NCBI GenBank assembly: GCA_016180375.1
Contig: JACPBJ010000033.1
Coordinates: forward strand, 1 to 7,506
Reading direction: 5' to 3'
DNA: 7,506 nucleotides
Source: Nitrososphaerota archaeon
GTDB taxonomy: Archaea > Thermoproteota > Nitrososphaeria > Nitrososphaerales > UBA57
Both the position numbers and the translations under genes were made by a program. The first letter of the stretch is position 1. Every line of letters begins with the position of its first letter. The notes under the pieces were generated by a model. It had not been told where the DNA came from and ran no database searches. It saw only the letters and a list, made by a program, of their open reading frames with translations. Below, one piece after another: positions 1-4,977 of this stretch.

Positions 1-30
1 CAGTGCCTATATATTATATCTTCACAAATG

Positions 31-38
31 TTATATTA
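31..38 (+). promoter_or_regulatory. TATA-like box of ftsZ
   Basis: The AT-rich octamer TTATATTA is centred about 26 bases before the GTG at 61, which is the usual distance from an archaeal TATA box to the transcription start. The mRNA would then begin at or next to the start codon, giving a leaderless transcript. A second AT-rich run (CTATATATTATAT, around 8-20) could be an alternative box. This is inferred from sequence and spacing only. Confidence 0.5.
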
Positions 39-60
39 CATATGTCTTTTCTAGCACTAA

Positions 61-1143
61 GTGAACAACTTGAAGGTTCAAGAAAATTCGGACTGGGGAA
101 TAAAGCAGAACTACGAAGAGAAGATCCAGGCAGCAGTTGCTGAGTCGAATCCACACATAGCGATCATAGGTGTCGGAGGAGCCGGATGCAACATCGTCTC
201 ATGGATCAAGGATAAGGGAGTGACCGGGACACGCATCGTGGCTCTTAACACGGATGCAAACCATCTCACGATTACAAAAGCAGACACAAAGATTCTCATT
301 GGAGAGAAGACCTGTGGAGGGCAGGGTGCTGGAGGTTTCCCTGAGAAGGGAGCCGAGGCAATGAAGGAATCGCTGCCCGACGTATTGAGAGAAGTCAACG
401 GCTCGAACCTCGTCTTTATCGCTACAGGTATGGGCGGAGGGACTGGTACTGGAGCGTCAGTTGCTCTTGCAGAAGGTCTCAAGAATTCTGGAGCAGTGAC
501 CATTGGAGTCACGACAATACCATTCGCGGTGGAAAGGGCAAGAGTATCCAAGGCAAGGGAATGGCTGACACGCCTTCGCGCAGCCTGTGATACGGTCATC
601 GTAATCGACAACAACAAACTGCTAACTGTGGCAGGAAACATGCCCGTTAAGCAGGCGTTTGGGGTTGCAAATGACCTTATCGGATCGTTCGTAAAGAGCG
701 TCTCCGATGCTGTTTCGATCCCAAGCCTAGTCAACCTTGACTTCGCAGACCTGAAAGCCGTAATGGAGAGAGGAGGAGTCTCCGCAATTGGAGTTGGCGA
801 AGCCGATGGTGAGGATAGAGCAAAGCGAGCACTAAGGACAGCCCTTGAAAATCAGCTTCTCGACACATACAACGGAATAGGTCATGCGAAAGGCGCTCTC
901 ATACAGGTCATTGGAGGAGAGGACATGACACTGAAGGAAGTCAACGATGCCGGGCAGGTGGCAGGTGAATATCTATCTCCAGAAGCGAAGATGATCTGGG
1001 GTGCAGTGGTAGAACCGAACTACACAGGCCACATACGCACGATGGTAGCACTGACAGGCGTCGAAAGTGCGTTCCTGTCACCACCGAAGCCAAAGGCTCA
1101 ACCAGTTCCAGAACCGAAGAAGAAGGGCTTCTTCAGCTTCTAA
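61..1143 (+). CDS. ftsZ: Cell division GTPase FtsZ (archaeal)
   Basis: This is a tubulin-superfamily GTPase that polymerises into the division ring at mid-cell. The 360 residues carry all the family signatures: the T1 glycine loop IGVGGAGCN (36-44), NTDA (63-66), the GAGGFPEKG T4 loop (89-97), the GGGTGTG tubulin signature (125-131), DNN near 183-185, and the catalytic T7 loop NLDFAD (225-230) with both acidic residues. Nucleotide binding and hydrolysis should therefore be intact. After the C-terminal domain (about 235-335) comes a short Pro/Lys linker and a KKKGFFSF tail, probably the peptide that binds membrane-anchoring partners. The GTG start is well supported, because an in-frame TAA lies immediately before it and the residues before the T1 loop are of normal length. 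A membrane peptidase gene follows 33 bases downstream in the same direction. Many archaea have two FtsZ paralogs (FtsZ1, FtsZ2); I cannot assign which this is. Confidence 0.96.
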   Translation: MNNLKVQENSDWGIKQNYEEKIQAAVAESNPHIAIIGVGGAGCNIVSWIKDKGVTGTRIVALNTDANHLTITKADTKILIGEKTCGGQGAGGFPEKGAEAMKESLPDVLREVNGSNLVFIATGMGGGTGTGASVALAEGLKNSGAVTIGVTTIPFAVERARVSKAREWLTRLRAACDTVIVIDNNKLLTVAGNMPVKQAFGVANDLIGSFVKSVSDAVSIPSLVNLDFADLKAVMERGGVSAIGVGEADGEDRAKRALRTALENQLLDTYNGIGHAKGALIQVIGGEDMTLKEVNDAGQVAGEYLSPEAKMIWGAVVEPNYTGHIRTMVALTGVESAFLSPPKPKAQPVPEPKKKGFFSF

Positions 1144-1176
1144 GGGACTCTAGTCCTACCTGGAAAGGTCGGGACG

Positions 1177-1608
1177 ATGTCTCGCATTCAGCGTATGAAG
1201 GTTGCCGCGGAAGTAACCGCGGCCCTCTTTTTCCGCCTTGGCTTGTACGCTGTGCTGCTACTCTTTCTGCTTCAAACCGTGCAGGGATCCGTCAGCTACG
1301 AATTCCTGATACTAACGACGATGATAGTCGTCCTGATACACGAAGCGCTGCATATCCTTGGGATGGAGCTGGTAAGAGCTGACCATTTCGAAAGTTTCCG
1401 TATTCTTGCTATAAACTATGGAGCTTTCAACCTGAGCGGCTCTAGGGCGAGCGTGCCAATGGTTCTGCCGTACCTCGTGCTATTTCCTTTGGGCTACTTT
1501 CTCACCTTAACTGGGGTAGGGACCTATATGGCAGCAGGATGGGCCGTAGTGCTTATGCATGCTATTCTGCTTCCTGTTGAAGCCTTCAGTTCAAGACTCT
1601 CCAAGTAA
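1177..1608 (+). CDS. Membrane HExxH putative zinc peptidase (DUF3267-like)
   Basis: A 143-residue, strongly hydrophobic protein. Likely membrane helices lie at about 15-35, 42-62, 95-112 and 116-136. The second helix contains HEALH (55-59), the HExxH zinc-binding motif, placed inside the membrane segment as in DUF3267 and M50-type peptidases. HAILLPVE (128-135) in the last helix supplies an acidic residue (E135) that could be the third metal ligand. The architecture fits small putative intramembrane or membrane-embedded zincins, whose substrates are mostly unknown. It starts with ATG, preceded by the purine-rich GGAAAGGTCGGG, and the last in-frame stop upstream is that of ftsZ, 33 bases away, so the two are probably cotranscribed. 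A terminator-like hairpin follows. The family call rests on motif and topology, not on a database search. Confidence 0.75.
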   Translation: MSRIQRMKVAAEVTAALFFRLGLYAVLLLFLLQTVQGSVSYEFLILTTMIVVLIHEALHILGMELVRADHFESFRILAINYGAFNLSGSRASVPMVLPYLVLFPLGYFLTLTGVGTYMAAGWAVVLMHAILLPVEAFSSRLSK

Positions 1609-1635
1609 CCAACGCCAAGAGAAGGCGACTAATAT

Positions 1636-1672
1636 GGAATCGCGATAGCGATTCCTCTTCTTTCATTCTTAT
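1636..1672 (+). terminator. Hairpin plus T-rich tract after the ftsZ operon
   Basis: GGAATCGC, a GATA loop and GCGATTCC form a perfect 8-bp stem with a 4-base loop (1636-1655). A pyrimidine-rich stretch (TCTTCTTTCATTCTTATC) follows. It lies 28 bases after the stop of the peptidase gene and would end the ftsZ-peptidase transcript. Archaeal termination depends mainly on the T-rich tract, so the hairpin may serve stability as much as termination. Confidence 0.65.
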
Positions 1673-1751
1673 CATTATTACATCACGTTCTTGGATCTTC
1701 GTCGCAATGTGCCCAATTCTTGAAGATCTCTTCCCAGAAGAAAAGAGACTC

Positions 1752-1802
1752 GGTTAGCATTGGATTGTCAAGTTTCCTAGACAAAAGCAATAATAAGTCG
1801 AA
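1752..1802 (+). repeat. 51-bp promoter repeat, copy A
   Basis: This stretch matches 2805-2855 at 44 of 51 positions without gaps, counted by eye. It contains an imperfect 20-bp palindrome, TTGTCAAGTTTCCTAGACAA (1765-1784), with half-sites TTGTCAAG and TTGTCTAG. A TATA-like AATAATAAG follows (1789-1797). The next ATG in a sensible position is 1818. Confidence 0.85.
1765..1797 (+). promoter_or_regulatory. Module promoter 1: operator palindrome and TATA-like box
   Basis: GTCAA (1767) and GACAA (1780) are spaced 13 bases start to start, and ATAAG (1793) is a further 13 bases on. The same layout recurs at 2820/2833/2846 and 4727/4740/4754. The palindrome sits where an archaeal activator or repressor would bind, just upstream of the TATA box. 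Transcription would start near 1815-1822, upstream of the stub at 1818 and the gene at 1911. The regulator is unknown; the winged-helix proteins encoded beside the other two copies are candidates. Confidence 0.6.
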
Positions 1803-1817
1803 TGTAGATTAGGCTCA

Positions 1818-1914
1818 ATGTGTAATTACCTTGGCTTTATCCCCAGTCAGATTAATCTTGAATATGTATGAAGTGTGTACGAGCCGACTCACCTTCCCGA
1901 ATTGGGCGACATGA
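1818..1914 (+). pseudogene. Possible remnant of a cis-prenyltransferase gene, module 1
   Basis: A 17-codon ORF from ATG 1818 to TGA 1869 encodes LG-FIP near its start, resembling the LGSILFIP opening of the intact enzyme encoded at 2867. It lies 21 bases after the TATA-like AAG, as expected from that promoter. In another frame a stub ending SRLTFPNWAT stops at TGA 1912-1914, which overlaps ATG 1911. It loosely recalls the SLVRNFG ends of the intact gene and of the remnant at 4780. If both stubs are real, the gene has lost its middle and shifted frame. Each match alone is too short to be conclusive; the case rests on the shared promoter and the shared ATGA junction. Confidence 0.35.
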
Positions 1915-2480
1915 GCGACAATGAGGGCCCTGTAAAGGGCGTCGCTGGTCTCGATTTGGTCTTTGCTGTGCTTAGAAAACATGAGGAAGCTCTAGACAAG
2001 GTAACCAGGAGACTCGAGGATCTGGTTGAAGCCGTTTCGATAACTAAGGGATCAGGAGGAAGGCCAAAGATAGAACCCCAGAATCTTGTTGTAGAAAAAA
2101 TAGGAGATTGGAAGGAATTTAGAGAAAGAGCTGCGTCGGCTGGTCAAGTTTTATATGACATAGGCACATCATTGAATATCAAAGCTGTATTGCCTAATGG
2201 GCGTTTGTTGAAATATTCAGAACCATTTTTGAGGCCAGATCCGTCGATCTACAGTGGCACTGCCACAATAGGCGATGTAAAATCAGCACAGCAGAAACAG
2301 ACTCTAAAGTTGGAGTGCGGCTTGGAGTATGCGATAAGGAGAACTGAATCTTTGTCCGCCGAAGGAGAATACACACAAGGAATTCTGATAATTTTGGACC
2401 AAGGGAGATTAAAAGACTGGTTACAGACCGAGCTCGGTGTGGAAGAACTAAGAATCTCTTCTGGGCTCGTGGTTATTTAG
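1911..2480 (+). CDS. Unrecognised protein, module 1 downstream gene
   Basis: I do not recognise a family. The open frame could begin at GTG 1875, but ATG 1911 is preferred: it overlaps a TGA as ATGA, exactly as the gene at 4974 does after the same kind of promoter. From there the protein has 189 residues (201 from the GTG). An N-terminal amphipathic, heptad-like segment (LDLVFAVLRKHEEALDKV and on, about 15-45) looks like a short coiled coil. A Gly/Pro-rich hinge (KGSGGRPK) follows, then a mixed alpha/beta region of about 120 residues with WKEF, LLKYSEPF and ILIILDQGRLKDWL. There is no signal peptide, no membrane helix and no obvious catalytic motif. A protein-protein or oligomeric role is plausible but unproven. 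The end overlaps the convergent regulator gene by 8 bases. Confidence 0.7.
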   Translation: MSDNEGPVKGVAGLDLVFAVLRKHEEALDKVTRRLEDLVEAVSITKGSGGRPKIEPQNLVVEKIGDWKEFRERAASAGQVLYDIGTSLNIKAVLPNGRLLKYSEPFLRPDPSIYSGTATIGDVKSAQQKQTLKLECGLEYAIRRTESLSAEGEYTQGILIILDQGRLKDWLQTELGVEELRISSGLVVI

Positions 2481-2763
2481 CATTCGTCGTCAATAATTCC
2501 TCTCTGACCTTCATATAGTCGCTAAGAAACTTATGCCCCTTGGAAGTTAGACGGTACACTTTCTTTGATCCTCTCGACTCTTCGATGAGCATTTCACTAG
2601 AAGCCAAGAGGTTGAGTGACTTTTGAAGGAAGACCCAAGATATGTTTGTCTTAAACATGATTTTCGTAGGCCCTGTGTCGCCTTTTGCTATCACCTCAAG
2701 AATGTCTGCTAGAATCTCTACTCTGGATCTTCGATTGGAACTTTCCTGCTCTTCTCTTTCCAA
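2473..2763 (-). CDS. Winged-helix transcriptional regulator, module 2
   Basis: A 96-residue single-domain winged helix-turn-helix protein of the small archaeal type (HTH_45/COG3432-like). RRSRVEILADIL (11-22) forms helix 1. GPTKIMFKTNISW (31-43) spans the helix before the turn and the recognition helix. LLASSEMLIEE then KKVYRLTSKG (67-76) gives the beta wing, and a C-terminal helix (FLSDYMKVREELL) could dimerise. About half of the aligned residues are identical to the regulator at 4370-4651. The start is TTG, with no ATG or GTG before the domain. AGGAGA lies 10 bases before it on the minus strand, and a TATA-like box (minus-strand CATATTAAC, plus 2806-2814) sits directly beside the operator palindrome. 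The palindrome is therefore shared with the divergent prenyltransferase gene, which makes autoregulation and control of that gene a reasonable inference. Confidence 0.85.
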   Translation of the reverse strand: MEREEQESSNRRSRVEILADILEVIAKGDTGPTKIMFKTNISWVFLQKSLNLLASSEMLIEESRGSKKVYRLTSKGHKFLSDYMKVREELLTTNAK

Positions 2764-2804
2764 AACCGCTGTTCTCCTGCATCTTCTAGAAAATCTATGT
2801 AGAT

Positions 2805-2855
2805 GGTTAATATGGGATTGTCAAGATTCCTAGACAAAAGTAATATTAAGTTGAA
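2805..2855 (+). repeat. 51-bp promoter repeat, copy B
   Basis: The second copy of the repeat at 1752-1802, differing at 7 positions. The palindrome is TTGTCAAGATTCCTAGACAA (2818-2837), and AATATTAAG follows at 2842-2850. The two copies are direct repeats 1053 bases apart and could recombine to delete the unknown gene at 1911 and the regulator at 2473. Confidence 0.85.
2818..2850 (+). promoter_or_regulatory. Module promoter 2: operator palindrome and TATA-like box
   Basis: GTCAA at 2820, GACAA at 2833 and TTAAG at 2846 keep the 13/13 spacing of module 1. The box is centred 21 bases before the TTG of the prenyltransferase gene, so that transcript probably has little or no leader. A minus-strand TATA-like box lies on the other side of the palindrome (2806-2814), so one operator could control both divergent genes. 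Confidence 0.65.
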
Positions 2856-2866
2856 AACCTCAAGAA

Positions 2867-3547
2867 TTGCTTCCTTTGGGCAGTATTCTCTTCATCCCTG
2901 ATGGGTCCAGAAGGGGGGCAAGGAAAAAGGATATCTCTTATCATGATGCCTACAGGTTGTCAGCACAAAAGGTCGACATGACTGTTAAATTTTTTCTAAA
3001 CGATGAATCGGTCGATGCACTTTTCATTTATGGTCTATCTTATGACAATGTCGTAGGCAGGGCCGATGAAGAAATCCAAGACATCCTCAAGGTTCAGGAA
3101 GAGCAATACAAGGCATGGTTATCAGATCCTTTCATTTCTTCAAAGAGGGTCAGAGTCATATTTCTTGGAGATGTGAGGCTTTACTTCGAGCGTCTACCGC
3201 CTTCGTATATCCTCCGCATGCAAGAGCTGGAGGATAAGACAGAGAACAATGATTGGAAGAAGCTATTCATTCTAATCGGCTACAGCGGGAGGCAAGACCT
3301 TATGAACCGTTCCCTCTTTGATTTGGCCGCTCCGTCCTTTCAAAGGCGCGTTGGGGGCTCGGCCCCTCCTGAAGTCGATCTCGTGGTTAGAACTGGTGGG
3401 CAGGCAAGGTTATCGGACGCACTTCTGTACCAAACGGCCTATGCTGACTTTTACGTTATCAACAAACTAATTACGGAAATCGAGGTTTCAGACCTTGAGT
3501 TGGCCATCAAGTCACTTTCGAGCTTGGTTAGAAACTTTGGACGGTAG
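2867..3547 (+). CDS. Divergent cis-prenyltransferase (UppS/polyprenyl diphosphate synthase family)
   Basis: The family adds isopentenyl diphosphate units in cis to an allylic diphosphate, making the long polyprenyl carriers used at the membrane in glycan assembly. All five conserved blocks can be traced: IPDGSRRGARKK (10-21, usually MDGNRRWAKK), ALFIYGLSYDNVVGR (51-65, usually LTLYAFSxENWxRP), RVIFLGD..LP (96-111), LFILIGYSGRQDL (133-145, usually NYGGRxE), and DLVVRTGGQARLSD plus AYADFYV (171-197). It ends in the family's RRFG-like VRNFGR. The metal ligand Asp of DGN is kept (D12). The second acidic ligand, Glu213 in E. coli, is Asp194 here, and the Glu of RTGGE is Gln179. The residue usually Trp in ENW is lost. 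With 226 residues it is slightly short. Activity is possible but altered substrate use or loss of activity cannot be excluded. An in-frame TGA at 2852 leaves TTG 2867 (or TTG 2876) as the only start that keeps block one. Confidence 0.85.
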   Translation: MLPLGSILFIPDGSRRGARKKDISYHDAYRLSAQKVDMTVKFFLNDESVDALFIYGLSYDNVVGRADEEIQDILKVQEEQYKAWLSDPFISSKRVRVIFLGDVRLYFERLPPSYILRMQELEDKTENNDWKKLFILIGYSGRQDLMNRSLFDLAAPSFQRRVGGSAPPEVDLVVRTGGQARLSDALLYQTAYADFYVINKLITEIEVSDLELAIKSLSSLVRNFGR

Positions 3548-3599
3548 AAAGCAGATTATGAGGTGAGCTGACCGTTCTGTTCAAGGCACTTTCCTCGCT

Positions 3600-4208
3600 C
3601 TAACTCAGAATCTCCTTCGTTGCCCTATTAATTTCTCTATCGGCCCGAACCTTCAACGTGGATCGAATTGCTTCAATCGAAAGATCTTTACTCTCCGCGA
3701 GCACCGAAAGTAGATTGGAAAAGTAATCAGCGAGGATTAGGTGATGGAAATAGCTGAAGGGATCCATTTTCCCCCCGTTCTGTCGAGTTCTGAGCGAGGC
3801 GTCAAAGATATCCAAGAAAATGCGAGGAACGATCTTTTCTAGATCACTCAAGCAAACCCTTAGAACCTCTCTCCTCCCTTCGCCAACCGGAGACGAATCT
3901 CTTAGGCTTCTTTTGAGTCCCTCGCACACCAAGTGAAGTGCCTCCATGTCAGGTGATCTAAGAATGATCATTATGGCGTCTGGAATTCGGTAGTATGAAC
4001 CCGGTCGCTGCACGGAACCCCTATACCTAGTTAGGTACCCTGCTTCGACTAGCAGATGCAACTTGTTGTGGAAAGTTGCCCTCGACATTGCCATTCCTCC
4101 TACCCTGTCGTGGAGTTCCTTGTGCCTAGCAACTCCTCCGAGCGCTAGAATTTCCCTTAGAATGGTCTTTGCAGCTGTCTCCTGCAAAATGCTACCATAA
4201 GTTTTCAT
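3600..4208 (-). CDS. Putative winged-helix DNA-binding regulator with helical C-terminal domain
   Basis: A 202-residue protein. Residues about 12-75 have the winged-helix pattern: TAAKTILREILALGG, then KELHDRVGGMAMSRATFHNKLHLLVEAGYLT as turn and recognition helix, and a wing RYRGSVQRPGSYYRIP. Residues 80-202 are mostly helical without a recognised motif, and may sense a ligand or mediate oligomerisation. It differs clearly from the two small regulators at 2473 and 4370. It starts with ATG, about 30 bases after a weak TATA-like box. It is convergent with the prenyltransferase gene, ending 52 bases after it, and sits between modules 2 and 3. Whether it controls either is unknown. It could also be a plasmid- or virus-type regulator. 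Confidence 0.75.
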   Translation of the reverse strand: MKTYGSILQETAAKTILREILALGGVARHKELHDRVGGMAMSRATFHNKLHLLVEAGYLTRYRGSVQRPGSYYRIPDAIMIILRSPDMEALHLVCEGLKRSLRDSSPVGEGRREVLRVCLSDLEKIVPRIFLDIFDASLRTRQNGGKMDPFSYFHHLILADYFSNLLSVLAESKDLSIEAIRSTLKVRADREINRATKEILS

Positions 4209-4234
4209 TTGTCTGACTGAGGTGTGTGAACTTG

Positions 4235-4242
4235 AAAGATAA
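4235..4242 (-). promoter_or_regulatory. Weak TATA-like box of the 3600-4208 gene
   Basis: On the minus strand TTATCTTT is centred about 30 bases before the ATG at 4208, allowing a leader of only a few bases. No Shine-Dalgarno site is visible between them. This is a spacing-based inference. Confidence 0.3.
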
Positions 4243-4369
4243 TGATTGCGAAGGCTAAATCAGTATTCAGCGTCTATTTTCGTAAGGTTTGATATTCTCG
4301 CTCGGCTTCAAGCCCATGCCCTCGGCTTGGGTCGACGCTAATCTCTCATACAGAGTTTCAGGACTGCTG

Positions 4370-4651
4370 CTACTGGATTACTGGTTTGCTGACTACGAGC
4401 TCGTCTTGGGCCCGCCTGAAGTCACCGAGAACCTTGAAGCCCTTTTCGGTGAGTCGGTACACTCTTCTTGCGCTCTCAATCTCTTCTAGGAGAAAGCCGT
4501 TGGACTGCAGGAGGTCCAATGATTCTTGCAGTACTTGCCAGGAGATGTTCGCCTTGTACATTATTCGTGTAGGTCCCACGTTCGCATTAGATACAGCGTC
4601 TAGTATGTCAACGTAGATCTCCATCTTTGACCTGCGGCCTTGGGGATCCAA
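4370..4651 (-). CDS. Winged-helix transcriptional regulator, module 3
   Basis: A 93-residue paralog of the regulator at 2473-2763, with the same order of parts: RRSKMEIYVDIL (6-17), GPTRIMYKANISW (26-38), the LLQSNGFLLEE helix, RRVYRLTEKG wing (62-71) and a C-terminal helix. The most conserved stretches are the recognition region (GPT-IM-K-NISW) and the wing (VYRLT-KG), so the two may bind related sites. TTG 4651 is chosen as start because ATG at codon 10 would remove the conserved RRSK. The minus-strand AATATA box at 4674-4679 lies about 25 bases before it, which fits a leaderless transcript. It is divergent from the prenyltransferase remnant at 4780, as in module 2. The regulator appears intact although the neighbouring enzyme gene is not. 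Confidence 0.85.
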   Translation of the reverse strand: MDPQGRRSKMEIYVDILDAVSNANVGPTRIMYKANISWQVLQESLDLLQSNGFLLEEIESARRVYRLTEKGFKVLGDFRRAQDELVVSKPVIQ

Positions 4652-4673
4652 ATTTATCCGGCTCGTTGGGGTC

Positions 4674-4679
4674 TATATT
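4674..4679 (-). promoter_or_regulatory. TATA-like box of the module 3 regulator
   Basis: AATATA on the minus strand, centred about 25 bases upstream of TTG 4651, places the transcription start at the start codon. A second box, ACTATAATAG (minus strand, around 4680-4689), is an alternative. Position only; no experimental support. Confidence 0.4.
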
Positions 4680-4726
4680 CCTATTATAGTTTGTGGATCG
4701 ATAATCCATCTTCCGGCAAGCCGTGC

Positions 4727-4758
4727 GTCAAACAGGTTTGACAAGCCTCAACTTTAAG
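4727..4758 (+). promoter_or_regulatory. Module promoter 3: palindrome GTCAAACAGGTTTGAC and TATA-like box
   Basis: The perfect inverted repeat GTCAAAC-AG-GTTTGAC (4727-4742) is followed by CTTTAAG (4752-4758). The surrounding bases have diverged from copies A and B. Even so, GTCAA (4727), GACAA (4740) and TTAAG (4754) keep the 13 and 13/14-base spacing of the other two promoters. TTG 4780 lies 22 bases after the box. Retention of these short words within changed sequence suggests that they are functional. Confidence 0.6.
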
Positions 4759-4779
4759 CCTTTTGTGGTGTAACTCCTG

Positions 4780-4977
4780 TTGGTAAACATCCTACGCGTC
4801 GCAAACGGATGGGATCTGGCAAAAAAGAACTAGGGAGCAAGAGACACCCAGATGCATTCCAAGTCGAACTCCTATGCGAGGCTCTATATATTGGATAAAT
4901 TGATCACAGAAATTGGAACTAATGGTCTGGGTCCACCTACGAAGTCCCTGCAGGCCGTGGTTAGGAATTTCGGATGA
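4780..4977 (+). pseudogene. Internally deleted cis-prenyltransferase remnant, module 3
   Basis: This reads as one frame of 65 codons plus stop, from TTG 4780 to TGA 4975-4977, with a single in-frame TAG at 4831. The first codons give ILRVANG..LAKKN, which aligns with ILFIPDG...ARKKD at the start of the intact enzyme. The last give SYARLYILDKLITEI...VVRNFG, which aligns closely with AYADFYVINKLITEI...LVRNFGR at its end. About 160-170 middle codons are missing, including the motifs for catalysis, so it cannot be an active enzyme. The tail is well preserved, and its TGA overlaps the next gene's ATG. It may survive as a leader that couples translation to that gene, or be in decay. Confidence 0.75.

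Noticed and set aside
111..734. A long minus-strand ORF inside ftsZ
   Set aside because: It is a shadow of the ftsZ codons, rich in Ser/Pro/Thr, with no promoter or start context.
1122..1137. GAAGAAG-GG-CTTCTTC inverted repeat at the end of ftsZ as a terminator
   Set aside because: It encodes the Lys-Lys-Gly-Phe-Phe tail, has a two-base loop and no T-tract; the hairpin at 1636 is a better terminator.
4304..4332. Short inverted and direct repeats built on GGCTT/AAGCC between the 4208 and 4370 genes
   Set aside because: A weak stem may form downstream of the module 3 regulator, but there is no T-rich tract on either strand; I see no clear function.
4289..4489. A 66-codon plus-strand ORF
   Set aside because: More than half of it runs antisense to the well-supported winged-helix gene, and its sequence shows no motif.
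4831..4833. TAG in the prenyltransferase remnant read as pyrrolysine
   Set aside because: TAG ends several other genes here (at 2478, 3545, and on the minus strand at 3600, 4370 and 7233), and most of the enzyme is missing anyway, so an ordinary stop in a decaying gene is simpler.
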